This document shows, piece after piece, positions 17,039 through 25,562 of a stretch of 46,262 bases of DNA. Position numbers and translations under genes: made by a program. Position 1 is the stretch's first letter. Every line of letters begins with the position of its first letter. The notes under the pieces were generated by a model. That model worked only from the letters and a program-made list of their open reading frames with translations, ran no database searches and was not told the DNA's origin. The stretch comes from Pseudomonas viridiflava (GTDB lineage: Bacteria > Pseudomonadota > Gammaproteobacteria > Pseudomonadales > Pseudomonadaceae): NCBI RefSeq assembly GCF_900591205.1, contig NZ_UUPU01000019.1, positions 1 through 46,262 on the forward strand. The letters run 5' to 3'.

Positions 17039-17410
17039 ATGTTCGTCAAAGCACTTCGAGTGGGCCTCGGCCACGTCATCATCGCGGGCGACTTCCTGAC
17101 CCGCCCGCGTAAAAAGCAGCGCCCCGCCGAGCAACAGGCGCAGGTGAACGCGGCTGCCAAAGACTTGACCCTGTACCAGTTTCACGCCTGCCCGTTCTGC
17201 GTAAAGACCCGCCGTACCCTGCACCGTCTGAATGTGCCGGTGGCGTTGAAGGACGCGAAGAACAACGAACAGGACCGCCAGACCCTGCTGGAGCAAGGTG
17301 GCAAGATCAAGGTGCCGTGCCTGCGTATCGAAGAAAATGGCCAGACCACCTGGATGTATGACTCCAAAGTGATCATTGATTACCTCGACAAGCGGTTTGC
17401 GGCTATCTGA
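17039..17410 (+). CDS. Glutaredoxin-family protein
   Basis: A 123-residue protein. A 40-residue N-terminal extension (a hydrophobic patch VGLGHVIIAGDFL, then a basic and Gln-rich linker) precedes a glutaredoxin/GST-N thioredoxin fold. The redox motif CPFC is at residues 51-54, and the cis-proline site is KIKVPCL. The extension may form a membrane-associated helix, so this is probably a membrane-proximal disulfide reductase. AGAGG lies upstream of the ATG. A REP pair follows directly. Confidence 0.88.
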   Translation: MFVKALRVGLGHVIIAGDFLTRPRKKQRPAEQQAQVNAAAKDLTLYQFHACPFCVKTRRTLHRLNVPVALKDAKNNEQDRQTLLEQGGKIKVPCLRIEENGQTTWMYDSKVIIDYLDKRFAAI

Positions 17411-17428
17411 CAAACACTGGTTAATCCT

Positions 17429-17516
17429 TGTGGGAGCTGGCTTGCCTGCGATGCCGACACCTCGGTTTATCCGTTACACCGAGGTGCTGCTATCGCAGGC
17501 AAGCCAGCTCCCACAG
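17429..17516. repeat. REP pair
   Basis: An inverted pair of GTGGGAGCTGGCTTGCCTGC REP units. The spacer carries its own small palindrome (CACCTCGGT / ACCGAGGTG). It lies between convergent genes. Confidence 0.9.
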
Positions 17517-17532
17517 TTGTTTGGCAGTGTTG

Positions 17533-17853
17533 TTAAGTAGGTATTGCCAGGTCCAGATCCAATAAGGCCGAACCCAGGCACTTGCCATGCGCATCCAGCG
17601 CCAGCGAACGCGTGACGCCGCCGCGCAAGATCCCCGGCAGCACAAAGTTCAGCGCCTGCACATTGGGCAACTCATACCGGCGCACCGGCGCCGCGCCCGG
17701 TTCCAGCAAGCCGCTGAAAAACTCAGCCACGCGCTCAGCCGTAAGTTGCTCGCACAGCAAGGGATAGTCCTCAGCACGATAGGCAATGATCGAGATGTTC
17801 GAAGTATCGCCCTTGTCCCCGGTGCGGGAATGGGCCAGCGTGTGCAGTTTCAT
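17533..17853 (-). CDS. AtuA C-terminal-like protein
   Basis: A 106-residue protein matching the C-terminal domain found in AtuA-type proteins (acyclic terpene utilisation). The N-terminal motif LAHSRTGDKGDTSNISIIAY is characteristic, followed by YELPNVQALNFVLPGILRGGVTRSL. In many genomes this domain is fused to the larger N-terminal part; here it is a separate gene whose ATG overlaps the stop of that part (ATGA). The two products very probably form one complex. The reaction is unknown. Confidence 0.85.
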   Translation of the reverse strand: MKLHTLAHSRTGDKGDTSNISIIAYRAEDYPLLCEQLTAERVAEFFSGLLEPGAAPVRRYELPNVQALNFVLPGILRGGVTRSLALDAHGKCLGSALLDLDLAIPT

Positions 17854-19175
17854 GCTTCGATCCTCGGGTTGACTGCGCCACGGGGCAGTAGCAACGACGC
17901 CACCGCCACCACCTGACGCACACTTTTGCTGGCACCGCCGCCGCCCGACGGACCGTTGGTGTAGAGCGTTTCCACTTCATTGCCGACCCGTACCGCTTCG
18001 CTGCGCTCTTCACATCGGGCGGCCACGCGCAGGCGCACTTCCCAGGGTTCGACCTGGCTGCGCGGGCCGTGGAGCGAATCCATGCCGATCAACTCGGCGC
18101 GCACGTCCTGCATCTTCACGCCCATCAACTCCAGACGCTTGAGCACGACATCCCGCGCCAGTTGTGCCCGTGCGACAGCGCCTGGGCCGCCGTAGGACAT
18201 CTGCCCTTCGCCGATCCAGCCATCCAGGTAGCCGACGCTGACCTTCAACTGCTCCGGCCGCGCTCGGCCCTCGGCACCCAAGGCACGTACGCGATCCACG
18301 CCCTCTTCGACAAAACCCACCGCGGAAAAATCGGCGGTGACATCCGGCGTGAGGTACGCCGCCGGGTCATGCACTTCGTAGATCAATTGTTCCGTGCAGG
18401 TGGCGCGGCTGACCCGGCCACCGGTGCCGGAAACCTTGGTGATCACTGCTTCGCCGTCCGCAGCGATCTCCGCCAAGGGGAAGCCCAGGCGCGCCAGGTC
18501 ATCCACGTCCTTGAAACCGGGGTCGGCAAAATAGCCGCCGCTGACTTGCCCGGCACATTCGAGCAAATGCCCGACCAACGTGCCGCGCCCCAGCCGCTGC
18601 CAATCATCCGCCGCCCAGCCGAACTCAAACATTTGCGGCGCGAGGAACAATGAAGGGTCCGCCACACGCCCGGTAATCACCACATCGGCGTCGGCGCGCA
18701 GGGCTTCAAGAATGCCATCTACGCCCAGGTAGGCGTTCGCGGATATCAACCGCTCACCCAAGGAGCCGACAGTCTGGCCGTTATCCAGCATTTGCTCAGG
18801 CGCCAACGCCTCCAGGACATCATCACCCAGCGCGGCCACGACCTTGAGGTTCAGGCCCAGCTCGGTGGCGATGCGCCGCACTTCAATCACCGCCGACACC
18901 GGGTTGGCCGCGCCCATATTGGTGATCACCCGCAGGCGACGGCGGCCGGCGCCCACCCCCACAAACGGCAGCACCCGGCGCATGCGCTCGCTCAACAGGG
19001 GGTCGTAACCGCCCTGTGGATCGCTGATGCGCGCCTGTTGCGCCAGGGCAATGGTGCGTTCGGCCAGACACTCGAAGACCAGGTAATCCAGGTCGCCCTG
19101 TTCGGCCAGTTCCACAGCGGGTTCGATACGGTCACCGGAATAGCCGGCGCCAGAACCGATGCGCAAGGTTTTCAT
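17850..19175 (-). CDS. AtuA-family protein, N-terminal part (DUF1446)
   Basis: A 441-residue cytosolic protein of the AtuA/DUF1446 family, beginning MKTLRIGSGAGYSGDRIEPA. Conserved stretches include YLVFECLAERTIALAQ, ITNMGAANP and VSGTGGRVS. In P. aeruginosa the name-giving gene lies in the acyclic terpene (citronellol) cluster, but the other genes of that pathway are absent here. The context instead is a CitMHS organic-acid transporter upstream, so a carboxylic acid substrate is more likely. It is separated from the transporter by one base and coupled to the C-terminal part by overlap. Confidence 0.85.
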   Translation of the reverse strand: MKTLRIGSGAGYSGDRIEPAVELAEQGDLDYLVFECLAERTIALAQQARISDPQGGYDPLLSERMRRVLPFVGVGAGRRRLRVITNMGAANPVSAVIEVRRIATELGLNLKVVAALGDDVLEALAPEQMLDNGQTVGSLGERLISANAYLGVDGILEALRADADVVITGRVADPSLFLAPQMFEFGWAADDWQRLGRGTLVGHLLECAGQVSGGYFADPGFKDVDDLARLGFPLAEIAADGEAVITKVSGTGGRVSRATCTEQLIYEVHDPAAYLTPDVTADFSAVGFVEEGVDRVRALGAEGRARPEQLKVSVGYLDGWIGEGQMSYGGPGAVARAQLARDVVLKRLELMGVKMQDVRAELIGMDSLHGPRSQVEPWEVRLRVAARCEERSEAVRVGNEVETLYTNGPSGGGGASKSVRQVVAVASLLLPRGAVNPRIEA

Positions 19176-19176
19176 C

Positions 19177-20469
19177 TCAAATCACTCCCAGAAGCAACGC
19201 GGTCAGGGTCATCAACACCGACGCGGCAAACAGAAAAGGGATGGTGAAGCGCTGGTGATCGGCCAATTCGATCTTGCACAGGCCCACCAACAGGAAGGTC
19301 GCCGGGGTCAGCGGGCTGACGGGGAAGCCGGTGGTGTGCACGCCCAGTAACGACGCCTGGGCCACTTGCAGTGGGTCTACGCCCAGCGCCTTGCCGACTT
19401 CGGCGATCACCGGCATCACGCCGAAATAGTAGGAATCGGGGTCAAACAGCATGCTCAGCGGCATCGAAATAAAGCCCACCACCGCCGGGATCAGCTTGCC
19501 GTGGCCGGCCGGAATCTGCGCCACGGCCACTTCGGCAATCGCCTTGAGCATGCCGGTGCCTTGCATGATGCCGGTGAAGACCCCGGCGGCGAGCAGGATA
19601 CTGGCCATGGTCAGCGCGGTTTTCGCATGGGCATCAATACGTGCGCGTTGGGCGTCCACATTCGGGTAGTTGATGCACAGCGCCACCACGGTGCCGAGCA
19701 TGAACATCACCACCGGGTCGACCCAACCGGCGATCATCACCACCATCACCAGCACGGTCAGGACCAGGTTGACCCAGAACAGGCGCGGCCGGCGCAACTT
19801 GATGTCATCGTCGCTGAGCACCCGCTGCGGCACGGCATCGACCGTGGAGCCGGCACCGAGGCCCAGGCGTTTTTCTTCGCGATGGCCGAGCCACCAGGCA
19901 CAGGCAAATACGAAAATCAGGCCGACGATCTGCACCGGAATCAGCGGTTGGAACAGGTCCGCGACCGGCACATGCAGCGCCGCCGAGGAGCGCAGTACCG
20001 GCCCGGTCCATGGCAGGAAATTGACCCCGGCGGCCATTGCACACACACAGGCGAGGATGCGTTTGTCGATACCCAGCCGCGTGTACAGCGGCAGCATTGC
20101 CGGCACCGTCACCAGAAAGGTCACCGCGCCGGAGCCATCCAAGTGCACCAACAGGGCCAGGGTCGCAGTGCCGACCACAATTCGTGTAGGACGCGTCCCT
20201 ACAGTGCGCAGGATGCGATCAATGATGGGGTCAAGCATGCCTGCGTCGGTCATGATCCCGAAAAACAGAATCGCGAACACAAACATGCCCACCACAGGGG
20301 CGACGTTCTTGATACCGGTAATGATGAAGGCACTGGTTTGCAGGCCGAACCCGCCGAGCAGCGCGGCGATGATCGGCAAGGCAATCAGGGCCACCAGTGG
20401 CGAGAGGCGTTTGCTCATGACGGCAGCGAGCAGGCACAGGATGGTGATGACACCCAGGGTAGCGAGCAT
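19177..20469 (-). CDS. CitMHS-family citrate/organic acid transporter
   Basis: A 430-residue inner-membrane protein with about 11-12 helices, of the CitMHS (metal-citrate:H+ symporter) family. Typical stretches are MSKRLSPLVALIALPIIAAL at the N-terminus, FGIMTDAGMLDPIIDRILR, HLDGSGAVTFLVTVPAMLPLY, MAAGVNFLPWTGP, and PDSYYFGVMPVIAEVG near the C-terminus. It imports a dicarboxylate or tricarboxylate, possibly as a metal complex. It heads an operon with the two AtuA-like genes and is divergent from a LysR gene, which probably controls it. Confidence 0.9.
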   Translation of the reverse strand: MLATLGVITILCLLAAVMSKRLSPLVALIALPIIAALLGGFGLQTSAFIITGIKNVAPVVGMFVFAILFFGIMTDAGMLDPIIDRILRTVGTRPTRIVVGTATLALLVHLDGSGAVTFLVTVPAMLPLYTRLGIDKRILACVCAMAAGVNFLPWTGPVLRSSAALHVPVADLFQPLIPVQIVGLIFVFACAWWLGHREEKRLGLGAGSTVDAVPQRVLSDDDIKLRRPRLFWVNLVLTVLVMVVMIAGWVDPVVMFMLGTVVALCINYPNVDAQRARIDAHAKTALTMASILLAAGVFTGIMQGTGMLKAIAEVAVAQIPAGHGKLIPAVVGFISMPLSMLFDPDSYYFGVMPVIAEVGKALGVDPLQVAQASLLGVHTTGFPVSPLTPATFLLVGLCKIELADHQRFTIPFLFAASVLMTLTALLLGVI

Positions 20470-20599
20470 GGGTTACTCCAGAGCGGCCTTTGCGGCCGGT
20501 TATTGTTTTCCCCCGAGTATTGGAATCGCGTTACCCTTTGTAAATTGGAATGTTCAGCAAGTCATGTTCGAAAAAACAAAACGCTCGAGAAAAATAACA
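20470..20599. promoter_or_regulatory. Divergent LysR-controlled promoter region
   Basis: A 130-bp gap between the CitMHS operon (-) and the LysR gene (+). It holds TTAC-CCTTT-GTAA at 20531-20543, an exact T-N11-A palindrome and the expected LysR-type binding site. Confidence 0.6.
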
Positions 20600-21496
20600 A
20601 TGAAAAATTCGATCCAGCACATCCAGGCGTTTCTGGCCGTAGCCCGTACCGGCAGCTTTACCAAGGCCGCCAACGAGTTGCATCTGTCGCCCTCGGCGCT
20701 GACGGTGCAGGTGCAACAACTGGAAGATTGGCTCGGCGTCGCCCTGCTCGACCGCAGCCCACGCCATGTGAGCATCACCGCTGCCGGCCAGGACGCACGC
20801 GGTCCGATGGAAAAACTGCTGCTGGACCTGGACAACATCGTCACCGGCTCCCGCGACCTGGCTGCCTTGCGCCGTGGCGTCGTGACCATCGCCGCCCTGC
20901 CCTCGGTCTGTGCCGGCACCCTACCGCCCGCCTTGCGCCTGTTTCGCGAGCGTTTTGCCGGCATCGAAGTGCGCCTGCATGACCTGGTGGCCCACCGTAT
21001 TCATGCTCAGGTACGCGCCGGCGAAGTGGATTTCGGCATCGGCGTGCGGGCGCGACTGAGCCATGGCCTGGAATTCGTGCCAGTTCTGAATGACCGACTG
21101 TGTGCCTTTGTGCCGCAAGGGCATCCGCTCACACGTCATCGCCAACTGACCCTGGAGCAACTGGCGGACCAGCCAATCATTCTCACTGGGCGCGACAGCA
21201 GCGTGCGTGAACAGGTCGATGCGTTATTTGATGAGACACGGCTGAGGATGAACGCGGGCATGGAGGCCAACTATATGTCGACGGTGCTCGCCTTGGTGCG
21301 TCAGGGGTTGGGGATCAGTGTGCTACCGGAGTCGGCGGCGGACAGCCTGGAGGGGTTGAAGCGCATCCACATTGATCATCCCGGGGTGAACCGCGAGATC
21401 GGGTTGATCAGTCGCAGCGGGATGGGGCTAAGCCCGGCAGCACAACGCTGCTTCGAGCTGCTGCATAACGAGTTATCCGGCACAACATCTAGCTAA
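20600..21496 (+). CDS. LysR-family transcriptional regulator
   Basis: A 298-residue LysR-type regulator. The N-terminal winged HTH is IQHIQAFLAVARTGSFTKAANELHLSPSALTVQVQQLEDWLGVALLDR, split over residues about 5-55, followed by an effector-binding periplasmic-binding-protein-like domain (90-298). It is divergent from the CitMHS-AtuA operon, the usual LysR arrangement, so it probably activates that operon in response to its substrate. The start at 20600 gives a normal length; longer upstream frames run into the transporter gene and are artefacts. Confidence 0.92.
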   Translation: MKNSIQHIQAFLAVARTGSFTKAANELHLSPSALTVQVQQLEDWLGVALLDRSPRHVSITAAGQDARGPMEKLLLDLDNIVTGSRDLAALRRGVVTIAALPSVCAGTLPPALRLFRERFAGIEVRLHDLVAHRIHAQVRAGEVDFGIGVRARLSHGLEFVPVLNDRLCAFVPQGHPLTRHRQLTLEQLADQPIILTGRDSSVREQVDALFDETRLRMNAGMEANYMSTVLALVRQGLGISVLPESAADSLEGLKRIHIDHPGVNREIGLISRSGMGLSPAAQRCFELLHNELSGTTSS

Positions 21497-21498
21497 AT

Positions 21499-21583
21499 GT
21501 GGGAGCTGGCTTGCCTGCGATGCAGACACCTCGATTTATCTGTTGAACCGATCTGATGCTATCGCAGGCAAGCCAGCTCCCAC
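21499..21583. repeat. REP pair
   Basis: An inverted pair of GTGGGAGCTGGCTTGCCTGC units between the convergent LysR and GST genes. Confidence 0.9.
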
Positions 21584-21598
21584 AGTTGATCGAGTGAA

Positions 21599-22201
21599 TC
21601 AGTCGAGCATCGCTACGTGTTTGGGATGGCTGGCGACGCGCTTGAGCCACGCCTGCACACCCGGGTAGGCGTCCAGGTCGAAGCCGCCCTCATGGGCCAC
21701 ATGGGTGTAGGCGTACAAGGCCACATCGGCGATGGAGAACTGCTCACCCACCAGGTACGGCGTCAGTTGCAGTTGGCGTTCCATGACCTTGAGGGCCTTG
21801 TAACCACCCTTGTGCAACTTCTTGTATTCCTCTTGGCGGTCTTCCGGCAAGCCCAGGTAAAACTGGATAAACCGCGCCACCGCAATGTACGGCTCATGGC
21901 TGTACTGTTCAAAAAACTGCCACTGCAACACTTGCGTGCGCAGGCGCGGCTCGGCCGGCAAGAACTCGCTGCCATCGGCCAGGAAGTTGAGGATCGCGTT
22001 GGACTCCCACAGGCAGGTGCCGTCTTCGAGTTCCAGCACCGGGATCTTGCCGTTGGGGTTCTTGGCCAGGAACTCGGCGGTCTGGGTGTCGCCCTTGAGG
22101 ATATCGACATCAATCCATTGGTACGGGATGCCCAGCAGGTTGAGCATCAGTTTGACCTTGTAGCAATTGCCCGACTTGTAATCGCCATAAACCTTGTACA
22201 T
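21599..22201 (-). CDS. Glutathione S-transferase family protein
   Basis: A 200-residue cytosolic GST. The thioredoxin-like N-domain (1-80) carries SGNCYKVKLMLNLLG, with Ser/Cys in the catalytic region, and the NGKIPVLELEDGTCLWESNAIL glutathione-binding segment including the cis-Pro. The helical C-domain ends FDLDAYPGVQAWLKRVASHPKH. The substrate is unknown. It lies 10 bp downstream of an aminotransferase gene on the same strand, so cotranscription is likely. Confidence 0.92.
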   Translation of the reverse strand: MYKVYGDYKSGNCYKVKLMLNLLGIPYQWIDVDILKGDTQTAEFLAKNPNGKIPVLELEDGTCLWESNAILNFLADGSEFLPAEPRLRTQVLQWQFFEQYSHEPYIAVARFIQFYLGLPEDRQEEYKKLHKGGYKALKVMERQLQLTPYLVGEQFSIADVALYAYTHVAHEGGFDLDAYPGVQAWLKRVASHPKHVAMLD

Positions 22202-22211
22202 GGGGCTCCCC

Positions 22212-23378
22212 TTATGCCGCTTGCGCGTGCTGTGCTTGACGGACCACTGCGGCCAGGCGCTTGAGACCTTCGTCCAGACGGGACGGGTCGATATGGCTGA
22301 AATTCAGTCGCAGTGAGCCAAGGTGCTGATCCGGCTCGGAAAAGAATGGTTCACCGGGCATGAACGCGACGTCCTGATCGAGCGCAGGAGCCAACAAGGT
22401 GCGGGTATCGAGCGGCTGTTTCAAGGTCAGCCAGAAGAATAATCCACCCTGGGGCACTTGCCAGTCCGCCAGCTCACTGAAGTGGCGCGCCAATGCCGCC
22501 TGGAAAGCATCGCGGCGTTCACGGTAGAAGCTGCGCAGTTGCACCAGGTGTTGCTGGTATTTTTGCGTGCCGATCCATTGCATCGCCTGCCACTGGCCGA
22601 CGCGGTTGGTGTGCAGATCCGCCGACTGCTTGAGCTTGAGCAGGTGCGGGAACAGGTCCGGGCTGGCGATCAGGTAACCCACACGCAGGCCCGGCAACAG
22701 GGTCTTGGAGACGGTGCCGGTGTAGATCCAGCTGGATTTTTTCAGGCGGCCGACGATGGGCTGCGCGCTGCCGCCGTCGAACGTCAGCTCGCGGTAGGGC
22801 TCGTCTTCAATCAGGGTTACGCCGAACTCATCCAGCAACGCGGCGACGGCCGCGCGTTTGGCCTCGCTGTAGCGCACGGCCGAAGGGTTCTGGAACGTCG
22901 GGATAAGGTAGATGAACGCTGGACGGTGGCGTTCGAGGTTGACGCGCAGGCTGGCCAGGTCAGGGCCATCAGCCTCCAGTTGCACGGTGAGGCAGTCGGC
23001 GCCGAACAGTTGGAAAATCTGCAATGCGGCCAGGTAGGTCGGGCCTTCCAGCAGGACCTTCGTGCCCTTGTCGATATACAGCTTGGCCGCCAGGTCCAGG
23101 GTTTGCTGAGACCCGCTGACCACCAGCACCTGGCTGGCCTGGCACGGCACACCCAGGGCCCGGGCCTCGGCCGCGAGCAATTCACGCAGCTGCGGCTCGC
23201 CCTCGCTCATGCCGTACTGGCCGATGTTCAGCGGCATATCGTCCCAATTCAGCGCCGGCAACATGGCTTCGGCGGGCAGGCCCCCGGCAAACGACATCAC
23301 TTCCGGACGCTGGGCCGCTGCGAGGATTTCACGGATCAAGGAGCTTTTGAGGCGCGTAACACGTTCGGAGAAGGCCAT
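22212..23378 (-). CDS. PLP-dependent aminotransferase (class I, 2-aminoadipate type)
   Basis: A 388-residue fold-type I aminotransferase. The internal PLP Lys is Lys225 in GTVSKTLLPGLRVGY. The N-terminal segment VMSFAGGLPAEAMLP and the cofactor-binding VSGSQQTLDL, NPSA and EDEPYREL motifs fit the MocR-like/2-aminoadipate aminotransferase group, but there is no GntR domain. The start at 23378 was chosen because the longer frame up to 23972 crosses the divergent MarR gene. It is probably cotranscribed with the downstream GST gene and controlled by that MarR regulator; the amino acid substrate is unknown. Confidence 0.9.
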   Translation of the reverse strand: MAFSERVTRLKSSLIREILAAAQRPEVMSFAGGLPAEAMLPALNWDDMPLNIGQYGMSEGEPQLRELLAAEARALGVPCQASQVLVVSGSQQTLDLAAKLYIDKGTKVLLEGPTYLAALQIFQLFGADCLTVQLEADGPDLASLRVNLERHRPAFIYLIPTFQNPSAVRYSEAKRAAVAALLDEFGVTLIEDEPYRELTFDGGSAQPIVGRLKKSSWIYTGTVSKTLLPGLRVGYLIASPDLFPHLLKLKQSADLHTNRVGQWQAMQWIGTQKYQQHLVQLRSFYRERRDAFQAALARHFSELADWQVPQGGLFFWLTLKQPLDTRTLLAPALDQDVAFMPGEPFFSEPDQHLGSLRLNFSHIDPSRLDEGLKRLAAVVRQAQHAQAA

Positions 23379-23459
23379 AAGGTCACCGGTAGCAAAGTCT
23401 GTGGAAAATACGTCAAACTGGTTGACCGAAATTACGACAGCTTGATTGGATACGTCAAT
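23379..23459. promoter_or_regulatory. Divergent promoter with palindrome, aminotransferase/MarR
   Basis: An 81-bp gap. GTCAA-ACTGG-TTGAC at 23412-23426 is a perfect 5-bp-arm palindrome, a plausible MarR operator covering promoters of both genes. Confidence 0.5.
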
Positions 23460-23894
23460 ATGCTTGACCTTAAAAACCAAAGCAGCCAGCAACAAGCCAT
23501 GGAAGCGTTCTTCTTCGGATACCAGGCGTTTACCGCCAAGGCCGACGAAATGCTCGAACGCCGCGGCCTGAGCCGGGTGCACCAGCGCATCGTGTTTTTT
23601 ATTGCCCGCTACCCCGCCCTGAGCGTGAAGGAACTGCTGGAATTGCTCGGTGTGAGCAAGCAGGCGCTGAACATGCCGCTGCGCCAATTGCAGGAAATGC
23701 ACCTGGTGAACAGCGTTGCGTCCGAGTCCGACAAGCGCAAACGCCTGCTGGAACTGACTGAAGAGGGGCTGCGCTTCGAGCAGTCGCTGCGGCGCGAACA
23801 GGTGAAGCTGTTGCAGCGCGCGTTCAGCGAAGCCGGAGAAGAAGCGGTAAACGGATGGCTGGCGGTCAACCAAGCCCTCGCCAGCCAGCCTTGA
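23460..23894 (+). CDS. MarR-family transcriptional regulator
   Basis: A 144-residue winged-helix regulator. The MarR core spans about residues 35-105: ARYPALSVKELLELLGVSKQALNMPLRQLQEMHLV (recognition helix around SKQALNMPL), then the wing SVASESDKRKRLLELTEEG. It is divergent from the aminotransferase-GST pair with an 81-bp shared promoter, so it likely represses that pair and itself. The inducer is unknown. Confidence 0.85.
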   Translation: MLDLKNQSSQQQAMEAFFFGYQAFTAKADEMLERRGLSRVHQRIVFFIARYPALSVKELLELLGVSKQALNMPLRQLQEMHLVNSVASESDKRKRLLELTEEGLRFEQSLRREQVKLLQRAFSEAGEEAVNGWLAVNQALASQP

Positions 23895-24201
23895 CCCTCG
23901 TAGTGGTTTGGCTGACTGTGCAAGCAGGCTGGTTGTGGCAAGGAGGCTTGTTGTGGCGAGCGGGCTTGCCACAAAGGCGGGTCCAACTTACAAAATTGCT
24001 CATCCTCAAGTGGCCTTTCATCCCCTTTCGCCCAGACAATCGAAAACATTATTTGCTTTATTTGTATACAAAAGCATAATTCGCTTCGTGCGAGTTCCTG
24101 ACCTATTGGTCAACAAAAACCCGCCAGTACCTCAAAGCGCCGCTGCCCACACCCGTGTCCGGCGCTGGAAATAACAATAAAACTCTTGAGGAGTACTCGC
24201 T
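23895..24201. other. Intergenic region with degenerate REP repeats and a permease promoter
   Basis: A 307-bp gap. Around 23925-23985 are degenerate REP-like tandem units (GTTGTGGCAAGGAGGCTTG then TTGTGGCGAGCGGGCTTGCC). A promoter with an embedded operator follows at 24053-24080 (separate entry). No gene is seen. Confidence 0.6.
24053..24080 (+). promoter_or_regulatory. Sigma-70 promoter with embedded TTGTATACAA operator
   Basis: A -35-like TTGCTT (24053-24058) and a -10-like CATAAT (24075-24080) are 16 bp apart. The perfect palindrome TTGTATACAA (24062-24071) lies between them, where a bound repressor would exclude RNA polymerase. It fits the TNGT-N2-ACNA form of FadR-subfamily GntR operators. 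Confidence 0.65.
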
Positions 24202-25548
24202 GTGGATAGCCGCAAATCCGAAGCCCCAACGCTCGACCTTGCCCCCTCACAGAACGGCTGGCTGGAACGCCTGTTCAAACTGCGCCTGCATGGCACCACA
24301 GTGAAGACCGAGCTGATCGCCGGCCTCACCACCTTTATCACCATGGCTTACATCATCTTCGTCAACCCGAACATCATGGCCGACGCCGGCATTGACCACG
24401 GCGCGGCGTTCGTCGCCACCTGCATCGCCGCCGCGCTGGGTTGCCTGTTGATGGGCCTCTACGCCAACTGGCCGGTAGGACTCGCGCCGGGCATGGGCCT
24501 CAACGCATTTTTTACCTACACCGTGGTCGGCACCATGGGTTACCACTGGGAAACCGCGCTGGGCGCGGTGTTTATTTCCGGGGTGCTGTTTATGGGCCTC
24601 ACGCTCTCACGGGTGCGTGAATGGCTGCTCAACAGCATTCCGGTGAGCCTGCGCCATGCCATGGGCGCCGGTGTCGGTTTGTTTCTGGGGGTGATCGGCC
24701 TGAAAACCGCCGGCATCATCGTCGACAGTCCGGCCACCCTGATCAAACTCGGCTCGCTGCATGAGCCCGCGCCGCTGCTGGCGGCGATATGCTTCCTGCT
24801 GATCGCGATCCTCAGCTACCACCGAGTGTTCGGCGCGATCCTCATCAGCATCATCGCCGTGACGCTGGCGGGCTGGGGCCTGGACCTGGTGCACTACAAC
24901 GGCATCCTTTCCACCCCGCCAAGCCTCGCACCGACCTGGATGGCGATGGACATCAAGGGTGTATTCAATGTCAGCATGATCAGTGTGGTATTTGCCTTTC
25001 TGTTTGTGCACATGTTTGATACTGCCGGTACACTGATGGGCGTTGCGCAACGCGCCGGGCTGGTGAATGCCGACGGCAAGATCGACAACCTGTCCCGCGC
25101 CCTGAAGGCCGACAGCGCCTCCAGTGTGTTTGGTGCCATGGTCGGTGTGCCGCCGGTGACCAGTTACGTGGAAAGCGCCGCCGGTGTGGCTGCCGGAGGC
25201 CGCACCGGGCTGACGGCGGTGACCGTGGGTGTGCTGTTTGTGGCAGCGATGTTTTTTGCACCGCTGGCAGGCATGATCCCGGCCTATGCCACGGCGGGCG
25301 CGCTGATTTACGTGGCGATGCTGATGATGGCGAGCATGGCTCACATCAATTGGGATGAAGCGACCGACAGCATCCCGGCGATCGTCACTGCGATCATGAT
25401 GCCGCTGACCTTCTCGGTCGCCGACGGTATCGCCCTGGGTTTTATCACTTACGTGGCGCTCAAGGCCGGCACCGGCAAGTACCGCGAGATTTCCGTCAGC
25501 CTGTGGGTGCTGTGCGCGATCTTTATCGCCAAGTTCATCTTTCTATAA
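24202..25548 (+). CDS. NCS2-family adenine/hypoxanthine/guanine permease (AzgA type)
   Basis: A 448-residue inner-membrane permease of the AzgA-like branch. The N-terminal segment LRLHGTTVKTELIAGLTTFITMAYIIFVNP and the loop NWPVGLAPGMGLNAFFTYTVV are typical, as are VFAFLFVHMFDTAGTLMGV and VPPVTSYVESAAGVAAGGRTGLTA. It would import a purine base by proton symport to feed the catabolic pathway encoded downstream. The start is GTG with GAGGAGT upstream. Its promoter carries the purine-cluster palindrome. Confidence 0.92.
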   Translation: MDSRKSEAPTLDLAPSQNGWLERLFKLRLHGTTVKTELIAGLTTFITMAYIIFVNPNIMADAGIDHGAAFVATCIAAALGCLLMGLYANWPVGLAPGMGLNAFFTYTVVGTMGYHWETALGAVFISGVLFMGLTLSRVREWLLNSIPVSLRHAMGAGVGLFLGVIGLKTAGIIVDSPATLIKLGSLHEPAPLLAAICFLLIAILSYHRVFGAILISIIAVTLAGWGLDLVHYNGILSTPPSLAPTWMAMDIKGVFNVSMISVVFAFLFVHMFDTAGTLMGVAQRAGLVNADGKIDNLSRALKADSASSVFGAMVGVPPVTSYVESAAGVAAGGRTGLTAVTVGVLFVAAMFFAPLAGMIPAYATAGALIYVAMLMMASMAHINWDEATDSIPAIVTAIMMPLTFSVADGIALGFITYVALKAGTGKYREISVSLWVLCAIFIAKFIFL

Positions 25549-25562
25549 AAAAGGAGCAAGCA

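Noticed and set aside
19366..20982. 538- and 608-codon plus-strand frames leading into the LysR gene
   Set aside because: They are antisense to the CitMHS transporter; only the segment from 20600 is real.
21585..21600. Possible Anr/FNR box (TTGAT..ATCA)
   Set aside because: The half-site spacing and second arm do not match TTGAT-N4-ATCAA, and it lies downstream of two convergent genes.
23379..23972. Long N-terminal extension of the aminotransferase frame
   Set aside because: It runs antisense through the MarR gene and through REP-like repeats; the family start fits 23378.
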